Source of the DNA: Candidatus Protochlamydia naegleriophila
Lineage (GTDB): Bacteria > Chlamydiota > Chlamydiia > Chlamydiales > Parachlamydiaceae
Direction of reading: 5' to 3'
NCBI RefSeq assembly: GCF_001499655.1
Contig: NZ_LN879502.1
Location: 868,001 to 932,000 of the forward strand
Length of the DNA: 64,000 bases
Positions within the stretch are counted from its first letter, which is position 1; each line of letters starts with the position of its first letter. Position numbers and translations under genes: made by a program. Below the pieces are notes generated by a model. That model was not told the origin of the DNA. It saw nothing but the letters and a program-made list of their open reading frames with translations, and did not search any database. Shown piece after piece: positions 26,663-36,097 of the stretch.

Positions 26663-28030
26663 TTATTCTCCTGGGTTAGCAAGATAGCGATGTGAAATTA
26701 AAATACGTCTCACTCCGGGATGGATATTGAAGACGTGGATAATACATAAGTCATTTGGTTTCAGATTCAGCAGGTATTCACTTTGATCCAAACATCCCCT
26801 TTCAAAGACGTCGAGAGTCAAGGGATGAATACCGGCCTCAACTTGAAAGGTCGTGGCCTCTATTAAGGCTGGTAAAGTTGTCCAGGAACGAGTGTCTGCA
26901 CGAGTATTTTCATTGATGATCAGTATGGCTAAGTCTGCCATGGCTCCAAGGCATGGATCTTTATCTTCTGCATAATTAACCGCACAGCGCCTCAAGAGGA
27001 GTCTTGCGACTCCTCTTGCTACAATGACGGGTGTTTTTTGCTGCAGCTCATTCGCGGCTGCTTGTTGAACGTCATAAAATGGGAGCAGACGTTGTCTGAT
27101 TCCGTCTAGGCTGGCACAAGTGGGTATGGGATAAGAAGAAAGCCATTGTCGCAAAATTGGGATGGGAATACCTGTTAAGGTCGACCATAGAGGATCGCGC
27201 TGCGGTGAGGCAAGCAAGCACTCCAAAGCTGCGGCAGAGGCGACAGAACCAGGGCTGATTCCTGATGCTTTGTAGGGGGCATTGCCGTTATGGCAGAGAA
27301 TAAGAATAGTTGCCTGGTTGCCAGGCGCTTCTACTGGCTCCTGCAGGTGAGGGATAAGGGCAGCCGCTTGGCGATAAAGCAACCGGGCATTAGAGTGGTC
27401 GCCCCTCTTTGCGAGCAAGGTAGCAAAAAGGAATTTGCTTAAGCCATTGCCTGCCACACGGTAATGCCTGGTAAAAGGAACTTTAGTGTAAAGATTTTCC
27501 TTATTTTGTTGATATTCTTCGGCTTGGCGCAATAGGGCATATGCATTGGATTCATCGCCTTGATGCAAAAGAGCAAGGGCAAAATAGAGGCGTGCCAAAA
27601 CTTGCTCATAATCCGCGGCCTGGTAGGCTCCTGTTTCATCTTGCAGCATGAGCTGCGAAAGCTGATCGACGGGCAAGTCTTGTCCATAGTAATCAAGAGA
27701 TTCTAACGCTTGTGTATAGTCTTGAATCGCTTTTTCTATTTTTCCATTGGCAAAGCAGGTGGTGGCTCTATCTAGTAGAATCCAGCTGGCTTCTTTGGAT
27801 TGGCTGTAGTTTTGAGGGATGCTTTCTTGAACGAGTTGATCGAGCTTCTCTTCCGCTTCATTAAAATCGCCTGCATGATATGCCCTTAAATAAGGGCCTC
27901 TTTGCGATAAAAGGGGAGTCGAACAGCCCGTAAGCATGCCTAGCAATAGTGCAATCGAAAAGAGAGTAACCAGGCAATAATTAGGCGCTTTAGTCATTTG
28001 TTTTGCCATAGGCGGCGTTAAATATAACAT
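26663..28030 (-). CDS. COG3014-like lipoprotein with TPR-type repeats
   Basis: 455 residues. A hydrophobic signal with lipobox-like 'LGMLTGCS' (cysteine near residue 36) starts from an in-frame ATG at 28009 or 28030. After it come helical repeats ('AYHAGDFNEAEEKLDQLV', 'KIEKAIQDYTQALESLDYY', 'YALLRQAEEYQQ', 'ARLLYRQAAALIP') and a C-terminal beta-rich part ('ATILILCHNGNAPYKASG'). This architecture is that of COG3014 proteins, which usually lie next to LpoB-like genes, as here. Function unknown; an envelope role is likely. Possibly co-transcribed with the F-box gene, 63 bases upstream. Confidence 0.75.
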   Translation of the reverse strand: MLYLTPPMAKQMTKAPNYCLVTLFSIALLLGMLTGCSTPLLSQRGPYLRAYHAGDFNEAEEKLDQLVQESIPQNYSQSKEASWILLDRATTCFANGKIEKAIQDYTQALESLDYYGQDLPVDQLSQLMLQDETGAYQAADYEQVLARLYFALALLHQGDESNAYALLRQAEEYQQNKENLYTKVPFTRHYRVAGNGLSKFLFATLLAKRGDHSNARLLYRQAAALIPHLQEPVEAPGNQATILILCHNGNAPYKASGISPGSVASAAALECLLASPQRDPLWSTLTGIPIPILRQWLSSYPIPTCASLDGIRQRLLPFYDVQQAAANELQQKTPVIVARGVARLLLRRCAVNYAEDKDPCLGAMADLAILIINENTRADTRSWTTLPALIEATTFQVEAGIHPLTLDVFERGCLDQSEYLLNLKPNDLCIIHVFNIHPGVRRILISHRYLANPGE

Positions 28031-28093
28031 GAGCTACTCTCTTTTTACTTGGAATTGATGCCTGCGAATTAAGGTGATTAGTTGGGCAAGTTC

Positions 28094-29707
28094 CTACTTC
28101 TTTGCAAGGTGCTGATGCAAATTGCCGTTTAAAGCCTGATAGCAATTTTCCTGAAAGAATAAGACTTTGTGGTATACACCGCTGTTTTTGCCAAGGTCTG
28201 CCAGCTTGCTTAGAAGGGCTAAGGCCGCTTTGAACTGACCAGTCTTGAAATAGGCATCCACAGCCTTTAGAGCAAATAGGGGATCGGTATTGATAATAGT
28301 TGGATTATTTTTGAAAACCTTTTTAAAAAGATAAACCGCTTGATCGAATTGCTTTGATTTATAGGCACTTAATGCCAATTTCATTCTTAAATCATCAGGG
28401 GTGGAAAATCTTTTTTTGCGAAGGCATAGATAGGCTTGTTCATAGAGCTTATAAGCCGTTGAATAGTCTTTCAAATTAAATAGGCGATTAGCTAGATCTG
28501 TCAAAATGATGGTTGGAGTCATTTTATTGACTTCAAGAGCCGCGGTTTGAAAAATCATGAGTGCTTCTACATCTTTTTTCAATGAGTATTTAACGTTCCC
28601 TAACTGTATAAGCCAAAACAGTTTGGAAGGGGCTCTTGAGCGATCGGTAAGCTTTTGCAGGAGCGGCTCTGACAAGTCGAATTGTTTCGTGTCTTGATAA
28701 AACTTGGCGGCATGGGCTACATGTTCTATCGGCATGTCAGATTTATAAGCCTCTAAAGCCTGTTTAAAAAAGAAGCTGGCTTTTTGAATGTTTTTCTTTT
28801 GATCATAAAGACATGCCAGACGATAGAGAAGAGGTGGCGAGCGATAATCCGCCTGGTAATATATTTTTAAGCGCTTGAGACTGGCATTTTTTGCAAGCCT
28901 TTCCAGGCCTCGGTAATCGCCTTGCGCGGCTGCGTTAAAAGCCATGTCCCAATTCAACATCGCGATGCCTACATGCTCTTGTAAAAATGAGAATTTCGAT
29001 AGAAAGATGCTCGAATAAGTCATGCGGTTAGTGATGGCATCGGTCAACATCTCATTAAAAAGAACGAGATCTACCGTACATAAGGGGCCAAGCCAGTCAG
29101 GGCCTAGCCAATCTTCTGTTGCCAGCAAGGCTCGTATAAACTGCTCTCCGCCATAATTCGGACCAGCAGGTTCTTTAGAAATGATGCGCAATTTTTTATC
29201 GAGTGCCTGAATATTTCCTGTACGGATAGGGGGTAGCAAATGGCTTGTTTCAATGTCTAAGTAAGCTCCCAGCGTGGAAGAGTTTTTTATGGAAAAAGCA
29301 AATTTTTTTCTCCAAATTTTTTTCTGAAGGCTTTGCTTCTTTATGGTCCGCTGTTCAAAATGGCTGCAGGATCGGTCAATTTTTTCGTCGACAAAGCTTT
29401 GGATCATGGCTCCAAATAAGTAATGCCACTTATGGGAATTGGGTAAGGAGCAACATTCGGACCAGTCGGCTAGAAAATGATCCGTTTTTCTCAGCCTTTG
29501 CCAAGCACGATCGGTTAAGAGGCCATTAACTTTTTCAACTCGTTCGACATTCAACAAGTCTTTAAAAGATAAAAAAGAGAAAACATGCTCCACGACATCT
29601 TCACAGATTGGGATGGCATTCCAAACAACCTGCCTGGTTTGCTGCCGACTGCCAGGCACATGAGAAGGCAAAAATGAGGGATAATAGGGATTAAAAGTAA
29701 TAGTCAT
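28094..29707 (-). CDS. F-box domain protein with TPR repeats; candidate eukaryote-like effector
   Basis: 537 residues. Residues 33-75 match the F-box pattern: 'CEDVVEHVFSFLSFKDLLNV', then a Val/Asn-rich turn and 'AWQRL'. F-box domains bind Skp1 and recruit SCF ubiquitin ligases in eukaryotes; bacteria with such domains are nearly all host-associated, and amoeba-associated chlamydiae are known to carry many. About six TPR-like helical repeats follow (about 290-530), which would be the target-binding part in place of the usual LRR or WD repeats. There is no signal peptide, so type III secretion would be the expected export route (inference). Confidence 0.8.
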   Translation of the reverse strand: MTITFNPYYPSFLPSHVPGSRQQTRQVVWNAIPICEDVVEHVFSFLSFKDLLNVERVEKVNGLLTDRAWQRLRKTDHFLADWSECCSLPNSHKWHYLFGAMIQSFVDEKIDRSCSHFEQRTIKKQSLQKKIWRKKFAFSIKNSSTLGAYLDIETSHLLPPIRTGNIQALDKKLRIISKEPAGPNYGGEQFIRALLATEDWLGPDWLGPLCTVDLVLFNEMLTDAITNRMTYSSIFLSKFSFLQEHVGIAMLNWDMAFNAAAQGDYRGLERLAKNASLKRLKIYYQADYRSPPLLYRLACLYDQKKNIQKASFFFKQALEAYKSDMPIEHVAHAAKFYQDTKQFDLSEPLLQKLTDRSRAPSKLFWLIQLGNVKYSLKKDVEALMIFQTAALEVNKMTPTIILTDLANRLFNLKDYSTAYKLYEQAYLCLRKKRFSTPDDLRMKLALSAYKSKQFDQAVYLFKKVFKNNPTIINTDPLFALKAVDAYFKTGQFKAALALLSKLADLGKNSGVYHKVLFFQENCYQALNGNLHQHLAKK

Positions 29708-30348
29708 AAGTCTATAGTTTAGTTATTAGAGAAGTATTGATTTTGTTGGTTGAATGTAATAATTTATTAATTACGACTTTTAAATGTTATGTTTTGTTGA
29801 TACATATTTGCAAATCTTATTGGGTTTAAAGATAAGATTTGATCAATTTTGTTTGATCTTGATTTCTTGAAAAAGCTCTAGATAAAGTGTGGGGGCGCTA
29901 GCCCGAAAATGGGCTTAGAGGCTGATGTTATCCAAAACAGCGATTAGGCCTTTGAGAGACATTTATAGCATGACGCATCTTAAGAGAAATGGGGAATTTG
30001 GCTTACAAAATTTGGTTCAGGCATGGATTCAAACACCTTAAATGCATTAGAAGGCATTTTTATTCGTTTGAAAAAGACAAGAAAAGTGTTCAGTCGTTAA
30101 ATGGATTGTTAGAGTTCTTTACAAAGTATTATCAGCTTGCTTTGCTGTTACAACTATCAAGGCAATTTTCGCACATAAATCAACCGATAGGGTTTGTAGA
30201 AACGCTCTTAGGATTGATGGCTGAATGACTAAAGGGCGACTTTTTAAAAATGTTGAGCAGAATGAGTTGAGTTTATTGGATAAACGCTATATATAAAATT
30301 TTCAATTATAAGCTTCGATTAGAAAATTTTAAAATAGTTGTCAACACC
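29708..30348 (+). other. Long interval without a convincing gene
   Basis: A+T-rich. A plus-strand frame of 79 codons at 29989-30228 has no clear ribosome-binding site and no recognised family; a competing frame reads 'MDSNTLNALEGIFIRLKKTRK', so the stretch could be decayed coding sequence. The left end should carry the promoter of the F-box gene, the right end that of the YyaL-like gene. Confidence 0.4.
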
Positions 30349-32418
30349 ATGGCTGATCATCCTCTCTATAAGAATCGCTTGATTTCTCAGAAATCCCCCT
30401 ATCTCTTACAGCACGCTCATAATCCCGTTGATTGGTATCCATGGGGTGAGGAGGCATTTCAAGCAGCCAAAGATCAGGATAAGCCGATTTTTTTATCGAT
30501 TGGGTATGCTACTTGCCATTGGTGCCACGTGATGGAGAGAGAATCTTTTGAAAATGTCGAAGTGGCTGATTTAATGAACCATGTGTTTATTAATGTTAAG
30601 GTCGACCGCGAGGAGCTGCCAGAAGTCGATAGCTTGTATATGGAATTTTCACAGAGCATGATGGCAGGAGCCGCTGGATGGCCTCTGAACGTTATTTTGA
30701 CGCCAGACCTGCAGCCGTTTTTTGCAACGACCTACCTTCCTCCTCATAGCAGCCATGGATTAATGGGATTGACCGACTTGATTACCCGTATTTCAGAGCT
30801 TTGGTCGGGAGAAGAGCGGGAAAAAATTCTTACTCAAGCAGAAAAGATAGTCGAAGTCTTTTCAGAAAGTGTTCATACGACGGGAGACGACATTCCCGAT
30901 GAAGAGCAGGTGGGGATGACGGCCGATTTGTTATACAAGATGGCTGACCCCACTTATGGAGGAATTAAGGGAGCTCCGAAATTTCCAATAGGCTATCAAT
31001 ACAGCTTTATGCTCCGTTTCTATGAAGGTATGAAGGATAGCAGAGCTTTATTTTTAGTTGAGCGGACTTTGGATATGATGCACAGGGGTGGTATCTATGA
31101 TCATTTAGGGGGCGGTTTTTCGCGCTACAGCGTCGATGAAAAGTGGTTGATCCCCCACTTCGAAAAAATGCTCTACGATAATGCTATTTTGGCACAAAGC
31201 TACTTAGAGGCCTGGCAGCTGACTAAAAAACCCCTGTATCAAGAAGTGGCTGAAGAGATTTTTAACTACATTATTCGTGACATGACTTATCCAGGCGGTG
31301 GTTTTTATTCGGCCGAGGATGCAGATTCTGAATGGCATGAAGGATTCTTTTATACGTGGACATATGATGAGGTCAAGCAGGTTTTAGGGGAAGAAGACGG
31401 TAAACTCTTTTGCCAGTTTTATGATGTGACTCCTGAGGGGAATTTCGAAGGACGGAATATTCTCCATAACGTCCTGAGCCTCGAAGAATTTGCCAGTCAA
31501 ATCCACCAAGATCCGGGTCTCATCAAGGCCCTGTTCGATGCGCAGCGGCTTAAACTTTGGAGCGTAAGAGAAAAGCGCATTCATCCTTTCAAAGATGATA
31601 AAATACTAAGCTCTTGGAATGGATTGATGATTTATTCTTTAGCTGAGGCGGCTTACGCATTTGATCGCCCAGCCTACCTGGAAATAGCTGTCAAATCTGC
31701 GCGCTTCATTAAGAATCACTTGTGGCAGCAGCAAAGGCTTTTGCGCCGCTGGCGCGATGGGCAGGCGATGTTTCCAGCAAGCCTCGATGAATATGCTTTT
31801 ATGATTAAAGGAATCTTATCCTTATTTGAAGCCAATGCCGGAACTGAATGGCTGCAGTGGGCTGTTGAAATGGCTGAGATTTTAAAAGATCACTATAAAG
31901 CCGAAGAGGGGGCTTTTTATCAAACCGATGGGACAGATAAAAATCTGCTTTTGAGGAAGTGCCAGTTTTCAGATGGGGCCGAGCCATCTGGCAATGCTGT
32001 TCATTGTGAAAATCTATTAAGGCTCTATCAGATAACTGGTGACGAGAACTTTTTAATACAGGCTGAAGATATTTTCAAAGGAGTTAAAGAATACCTTGAA
32101 AATTACTCTCCAGGCTATTGCTATCACGTGATGAACTTGAATCGCTATTACGACGATAAAACTCCAACGATTGTGGTGGCTCTTAATTCTAAGCGCGAAT
32201 TTGAGCCGGAAATCAAGCAGCTGCTCTACCATAACTTTATCCCGCATAAAGCCGTCATTTGGCAGACCCAGGACGTGGAGTTAGAAGAGTTGATTCCGTT
32301 CATAAAGGAACAGGATGCACGCAATGATCAAACGACCTTGTACATTTGTTACGATGGCGCTTGTCAGAAGCCCTTGAATGATCTTAAAGAGATGCGAGAG
32401 GCGATTGAAAAGTTGTAA
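30349..32418 (+). CDS. YyaL/DUF255-type thioredoxin-fold protein (SPATA20 family)
   Basis: 689 residues, the usual length. The N-terminal thioredoxin-like domain carries '[16 protein letters not shown]' (CxxC at about 55-58) preceded by '[19 protein letters not shown]', both diagnostic of this widespread family. The remainder is an (alpha/alpha)6 barrel like cellobiose epimerase/mannosidase ('[18 protein letters not shown]', '[11 protein letters not shown]', 'AEDADSE'). Function is not established. No clear ribosome-binding site before the ATG. Single-gene unit. Confidence 0.93.
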   Translation: MADHPLYKNRLISQKSPYLLQHAHNPVDWYPWGEEAFQAAKDQDKPIFLSIGYATCHWCHVMERESFENVEVADLMNHVFINVKVDREELPEVDSLYMEFSQSMMAGAAGWPLNVILTPDLQPFFATTYLPPHSSHGLMGLTDLITRISELWSGEEREKILTQAEKIVEVFSESVHTTGDDIPDEEQVGMTADLLYKMADPTYGGIKGAPKFPIGYQYSFMLRFYEGMKDSRALFLVERTLDMMHRGGIYDHLGGGFSRYSVDEKWLIPHFEKMLYDNAILAQSYLEAWQLTKKPLYQEVAEEIFNYIIRDMTYPGGGFYSAEDADSEWHEGFFYTWTYDEVKQVLGEEDGKLFCQFYDVTPEGNFEGRNILHNVLSLEEFASQIHQDPGLIKALFDAQRLKLWSVREKRIHPFKDDKILSSWNGLMIYSLAEAAYAFDRPAYLEIAVKSARFIKNHLWQQQRLLRRWRDGQAMFPASLDEYAFMIKGILSLFEANAGTEWLQWAVEMAEILKDHYKAEEGAFYQTDGTDKNLLLRKCQFSDGAEPSGNAVHCENLLRLYQITGDENFLIQAEDIFKGVKEYLENYSPGYCYHVMNLNRYYDDKTPTIVVALNSKREFEPEIKQLLYHNFIPHKAVIWQTQDVELEELIPFIKEQDARNDQTTLYICYDGACQKPLNDLKEMREAIEKL

Positions 32419-32679
32419 GATTACTGTAAGTGAGTCGGATGACTTTTACACTTCTGAAATCTCTATCGAAGGTGGATTTATTCCTTTTGCCCTTCTCTTT
32501 GATTCAATGGGAAAGTGTGCATAAAATCTTTTCTGCATTCGATAAGAACGATTCCCCATAAGGGTAAAAGAATTGTTTTACTGATTTTTAAATGTTTGAT
32601 TAATAATAATTTGTAATTAAACATTTCGCTAAAAAGAGTTGAATTTGTATAATAGGATCGTTTAAATAGCATACGGCAG

Positions 32680-34764
32680 ATGATGACAGTTATTTACAAA
32701 GCATTGATCGATATACAAGACTCTCAATCATTTGAGAGATTAGAGGGGTTCAAAGACTCCAACGTTTGGAACAAAATGGCAGACAACGAACGTTCATTGT
32801 TCGCTCGTTTGCTTGTTTTACACGGGGCTCAACAGTTAGCTCAAGGTAATCATCAAGTATTGGACAACTTTGAAACAGCTATCAAAGTTGCAAGTCACTC
32901 ACCTACAATATTTTATCAGCAAGGTCTGATTTTTGCTGCCTATCCGGAAAACATGCGTTGCTTAACTTTGGCTCATCAGGCTTTTAGTCAAGCGACCCAG
33001 AAAGATTCTTCTTTATTCGATGGCTGGTATCAAGGCGCTTTGGTGTTATTGGAAATGGGGTTATTCGAAATGGATACCCAGTATTTGACCGAAGCGGATG
33101 CGAAATTTGAACAGGCGGCCGGTTTATTGAATGAGAGTTTTGACTCATTGATACAGGAAGAGTTTTACTGGAAATGGGGATTGTGTTTAGCCTCTCTTGG
33201 CAAATGTTCGGGAGAGCCGCACGATTTTTATCGAGCCATTGAGAAATATCGAAAAGCATCGGAAGTGGGATGTCAATCTGAGTCCTTTCTTAACGATTTC
33301 GGACATGCTTTAGCAGATCTAGCTTCTCTATTGGATAATCCGTCCTATTTTAGCGAGGCTTTAAACTGCTTTACGCAAGCTGTGCAAAAGAATGCCTCAA
33401 ACTTTGAGGGGTGGTACAATCAAGCATGCTGTTTATTGCGTCTTAGCGAAACATCGTTAGAGCCATCTCTTTTGGAGCAGGCGGATCAAAGTTTTGCCAA
33501 GGCTGTCGAACTCAATTCTAATAACAGTTTACTGTGGTTAAAGTGGGGACAGCTGGAAATGATTCTTGGCAAGTCGACTCGCGATATGACCAAGCTAGAG
33601 GCTAGCCTTGATAAGTTTGCGAAGGCTAATCAGCTTGAACCCGACCATCCTCATCTATTGAGCAGCTGGGCAGAAACAGAGCTCTTTTTGGGTGCTCATC
33701 ATGAACGCCTTGACTTGATTCAGTCTGCGCGTGCGAAAATAATAAAGAGCTTAGAGATCAATCCAGAGAGCCCAGATGGTTGGTATCTTTATGGTTCCTG
33801 CCTAAATGAGCTTGGCCGCTATTTCAGTGAAGAAGATTACTACAATGAAGCTATAGAAAAGTTTCAGTATGGTTTGTCGCTGACACGTCAAAATCCTTTG
33901 CTTTGGTATGGGATGGCACTGGCCTGCTTTGCTTTAGGTGAATTAACAGAAGAGCAGAGCCTCTTTGAAAAGGCTGTGCGTTACTGCTCGCGCGTCATAG
34001 AGTGCGGCGGCGGTGTATTTGCGCAGTTTTGGAACGATTGGGGTGTTGCCTTGATGAAGTTGGCTGAAGTGACGGGGCATTCGAGCTATTGTGAGCAAGC
34101 AATCGAAAAGTTTGAACATGCCTTAAAGCAGCCTCTCATTGAGATTGATGCCGAGGATTTGGATTTGGAGTGGGTCTATAACTATGGATGTGCATTTGAT
34201 CTTTTAGGTGACTTGACTGAGGAGCCTCAGCATTTTGAAAAATCCATTCAGATTCTTACTCAGGTCTTGCAGCTGGATCCCGACTACATTCAGGCGCGCT
34301 ATAACCTCGCCTTGTCCTATTCTCATTTGGGAGAGGCAATGTGTGATGTTGAACCGTATTATAAGGCTCTTGAACATTTTCAAGCCTTACTAGAGCAGGA
34401 TCCTGAAGATGAAGTTATTTACGTGGATTATGGCGTATCATTAATCAACTTGGCCGTCCTCGTGCACGACATTCACCATCCTGAGCGTTCTTATGCTCTT
34501 TATAGGCAGGCTGAGGGATATTTGATGCAGGCAGTTTCATTGGGGAATACGCAAGCCTATTATCAATTGACTGGATTGTACTCTTTGACGGCCCATCACC
34601 AGCATGCGATGCACTATCTGGAACGGGCGCAGTTTTTTGGCGCTCTTCCTCCTTTAGAGGATTTGCTGCACGATGATTGGTTGGAGGCTTTGAGGCAAAC
34701 AGCCCCATTCCGTCAATTCATCAATGAATTGTCTAGTCAGCAGTCAAAAGATCCAAACGATTAA
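32680..34764 (+). CDS. Large TPR-repeat protein, unknown function
   Basis: 694 residues built almost wholly of tetratricopeptide repeats with an unusual long spacing, for example 'FSEALNCFTQAVQKNASNFE' (pattern A..F.kA...n), repeated about ten to twelve times, each followed by a 'GWYNQACCLL'-type helix. No enzymatic domain, signal peptide or membrane segment, so a cytosolic or secreted scaffold/chaperone. A TATAAT at 32648-32653 lies about 27 bases before the ATG. Its last ~19 codons and terminator are duplicated at 35530-35720. Confidence 0.85.
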   Translation: MMTVIYKALIDIQDSQSFERLEGFKDSNVWNKMADNERSLFARLLVLHGAQQLAQGNHQVLDNFETAIKVASHSPTIFYQQGLIFAAYPENMRCLTLAHQAFSQATQKDSSLFDGWYQGALVLLEMGLFEMDTQYLTEADAKFEQAAGLLNESFDSLIQEEFYWKWGLCLASLGKCSGEPHDFYRAIEKYRKASEVGCQSESFLNDFGHALADLASLLDNPSYFSEALNCFTQAVQKNASNFEGWYNQACCLLRLSETSLEPSLLEQADQSFAKAVELNSNNSLLWLKWGQLEMILGKSTRDMTKLEASLDKFAKANQLEPDHPHLLSSWAETELFLGAHHERLDLIQSARAKIIKSLEINPESPDGWYLYGSCLNELGRYFSEEDYYNEAIEKFQYGLSLTRQNPLLWYGMALACFALGELTEEQSLFEKAVRYCSRVIECGGGVFAQFWNDWGVALMKLAEVTGHSSYCEQAIEKFEHALKQPLIEIDAEDLDLEWVYNYGCAFDLLGDLTEEPQHFEKSIQILTQVLQLDPDYIQARYNLALSYSHLGEAMCDVEPYYKALEHFQALLEQDPEDEVIYVDYGVSLINLAVLVHDIHHPERSYALYRQAEGYLMQAVSLGNTQAYYQLTGLYSLTAHHQHAMHYLERAQFFGALPPLEDLLHDDWLEALRQTAPFRQFINELSSQQSKDPND

Positions 34765-34900
34765 TGCTTTTATTAAGGCATTAAGGGCATGTTATTCGAA
34801 CTCCACCTATTTAGGTGGAGTTTTTTATATGGCGAAAGTTTTGAGTCAGCTATCTGGCATTTTTAACTATTTAAAGTCTTGCTCACAATTTCTAATCACT
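34708..34900 (+). repeat. Direct repeat, copy 1 (3' end of TPR gene plus terminator)
   Basis: 193 bases that recur 822 bases downstream with a few small differences. This copy holds the last codons of the TPR gene, its stop and its terminator. Confidence 0.92.
34799..34827 (+). terminator. Rho-independent terminator of the TPR gene
   Basis: Perfect 10-base arms (AACTCCACCT and its complement), 4-base loop, followed by six T. A classical intrinsic terminator. Confidence 0.9.
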
Positions 34901-34952
34901 CCGGTTTGCAATTTTATATTTCAATCAAATGTATACAATAGGGGATTTAATT

Positions 34953-35396
34953 ATGAACTTCGATAGAGTCATTGATAGAGCTTGGAAGACTGTCTGTCCT
35001 TTATGGTTTGCGGGTTATTGTGTACTTAAAGGGGCTGAAAATGCGAAGAATATTGGGCTTGCTAATTCATCTGTAGTGCTTCTTAAGGCTGGAGCTATGC
35101 AGGTTCCATTCATGCTCACAATAGGGATTGTTGCTAAAAAAATATTCGATTCTTTGGGATGGGAACCTAGTAAAGCACGGGCTTTCACCATCGGGATGAT
35201 TGCATGCTTGAGTTCGGCAACGGTGACAGCAATAGCGGCGACTCACTTTGGATGGACTGGATCATTTGCATCGGGGATGATGCTTTCAGCCATCAATGGT
35301 CAATTCGCTCTTGCTGCTTTTGGTTTGGCTATGAGCGTGCAAAATACCTTTTATGGCACCGATAATATGCCTCCGCAAGAAAGGCTCGGCTTTTGA
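34953..35396 (+). CDS. Small membrane protein, unknown function
   Basis: 147 residues with about three to four hydrophobic segments (around 18-28, 46-63, 75-100 and 115-135), Gly/Ala/Thr rich. No family recognised. I chose the ATG at 34953 because AGGGG precedes it; an upstream in-frame start at 34929 would add eight residues. The gene is enclosed between two copies of a 190-bp direct repeat, so it may have arrived or been duplicated with that segment. Confidence 0.7.
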   Translation: MNFDRVIDRAWKTVCPLWFAGYCVLKGAENAKNIGLANSSVVLLKAGAMQVPFMLTIGIVAKKIFDSLGWEPSKARAFTIGMIACLSSATVTAIAATHFGWTGSFASGMMLSAINGQFALAAFGLAMSVQNTFYGTDNMPPQERLGF

Positions 35397-35529
35397 TTTA
35401 GTTAAACCATAGGCTTTAATTTTGTCTCATTTTGATTCTTAGCAGATGCTTTAATAAAGTAACTCCGGAACACTTGTCAAAATGTATTTGTTAATGGTTT
35501 ACAGTGATCAATTGATTGGATATATTCTT

Positions 35530-35720
35530 TTCCGTCAATTCATCAATGAATTGTCTAGTCAGCAGTCAAAAGATCCAAACGATTAATGCTTTTATTAAGG
35601 CATTAAGGGCATGTTATTCGAACTCCACCTATTTAGGTGGAGTTTTTTATATGGCGAAAGTTTTGAGTCAGCTATGGCATGTTTAACTATTTAAAGTCTT
35701 ACTCACAATTTCTAATCACT
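35530..35720 (+). repeat. Direct repeat, copy 2
   Basis: About 191 bases nearly identical to 34708-34900, including the final codons of the TPR gene (now without the rest of the gene) and a perfect copy of the terminator. Differences are confined to the last third (a 2-base loss near 'TCAGCTAT', and a G to A). Confidence 0.92.
35621..35649 (+). terminator. Second copy of the TPR-gene terminator
   Basis: Same 10-base-arm hairpin and T-run as at 34799. Here it lies downstream of the small membrane protein gene and can terminate it. Confidence 0.85.
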
Positions 35721-35736
35721 ATCCTGTCAATCAGTC

Positions 35737-36004
35737 GCTCTTCGGAGTTCCATTTCATTTTTGATTCCTTTAGCCACGGTTCTCAAGGCGGGCTTTAAGA
35801 TCAGTCGGCCTGCCAGCCTCTCGCTGCAATTGTCTTTATGCATGATCGTGCAAAATCTCAGGTATGCCCATTACCCATGTGCTTAGGTAAAGTGTTATTT
35901 AGGCGCTTGTTTACGCGCTAGAGGTTACTAGGGCGACTGATTTTAAAGCCCGCCTTGAGAACCGTGGGTAAAGGAATCAAAAATGAAATGGAACTCGGAA
36001 GAGC
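35737..36004. mobile_element. 268-bp MITE-like element with 71-bp terminal inverted repeats
   Basis: The ends 35737-35807 and 35934-36004 are reverse complements over 71 bases with three mismatches and enclose about 126 bases of non-coding DNA. It carries no ORF. This is the build of a non-autonomous transposable element or a very long mRNA hairpin. I see no clear target-site duplication at the borders. Parts of its left end recur at 25619-25732 and 58840-58950. Confidence 0.7.
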
Positions 36005-36097
36005 TGGTTAAGAGGCAATTGGGATCGTAAGATGTGATAGAGAGGATTAACGGAGGCGCAAGAATTGGCTTGCCAATTCTTGCGCTTGAGCGAGGAC

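Larger units (their letters stand above)
35397..36097. other. Repeat-rich interval: direct repeat copy 2 and inverted-repeat element
   Basis: No gene. It holds, in order, an unremarkable spacer, the second copy of the 190-bp direct repeat (35530-35720), and the 268-bp inverted-repeat element (35737-36004), which reaches to within 93 bases of the typA stop. Confidence 0.85.

Noticed and set aside
29989-30228. 79-codon plus-strand frame in the long interval before the YyaL-like gene
   Set aside because: A competing frame over the same bases is as protein-like; no start signal. Kept only as part of the interval description.
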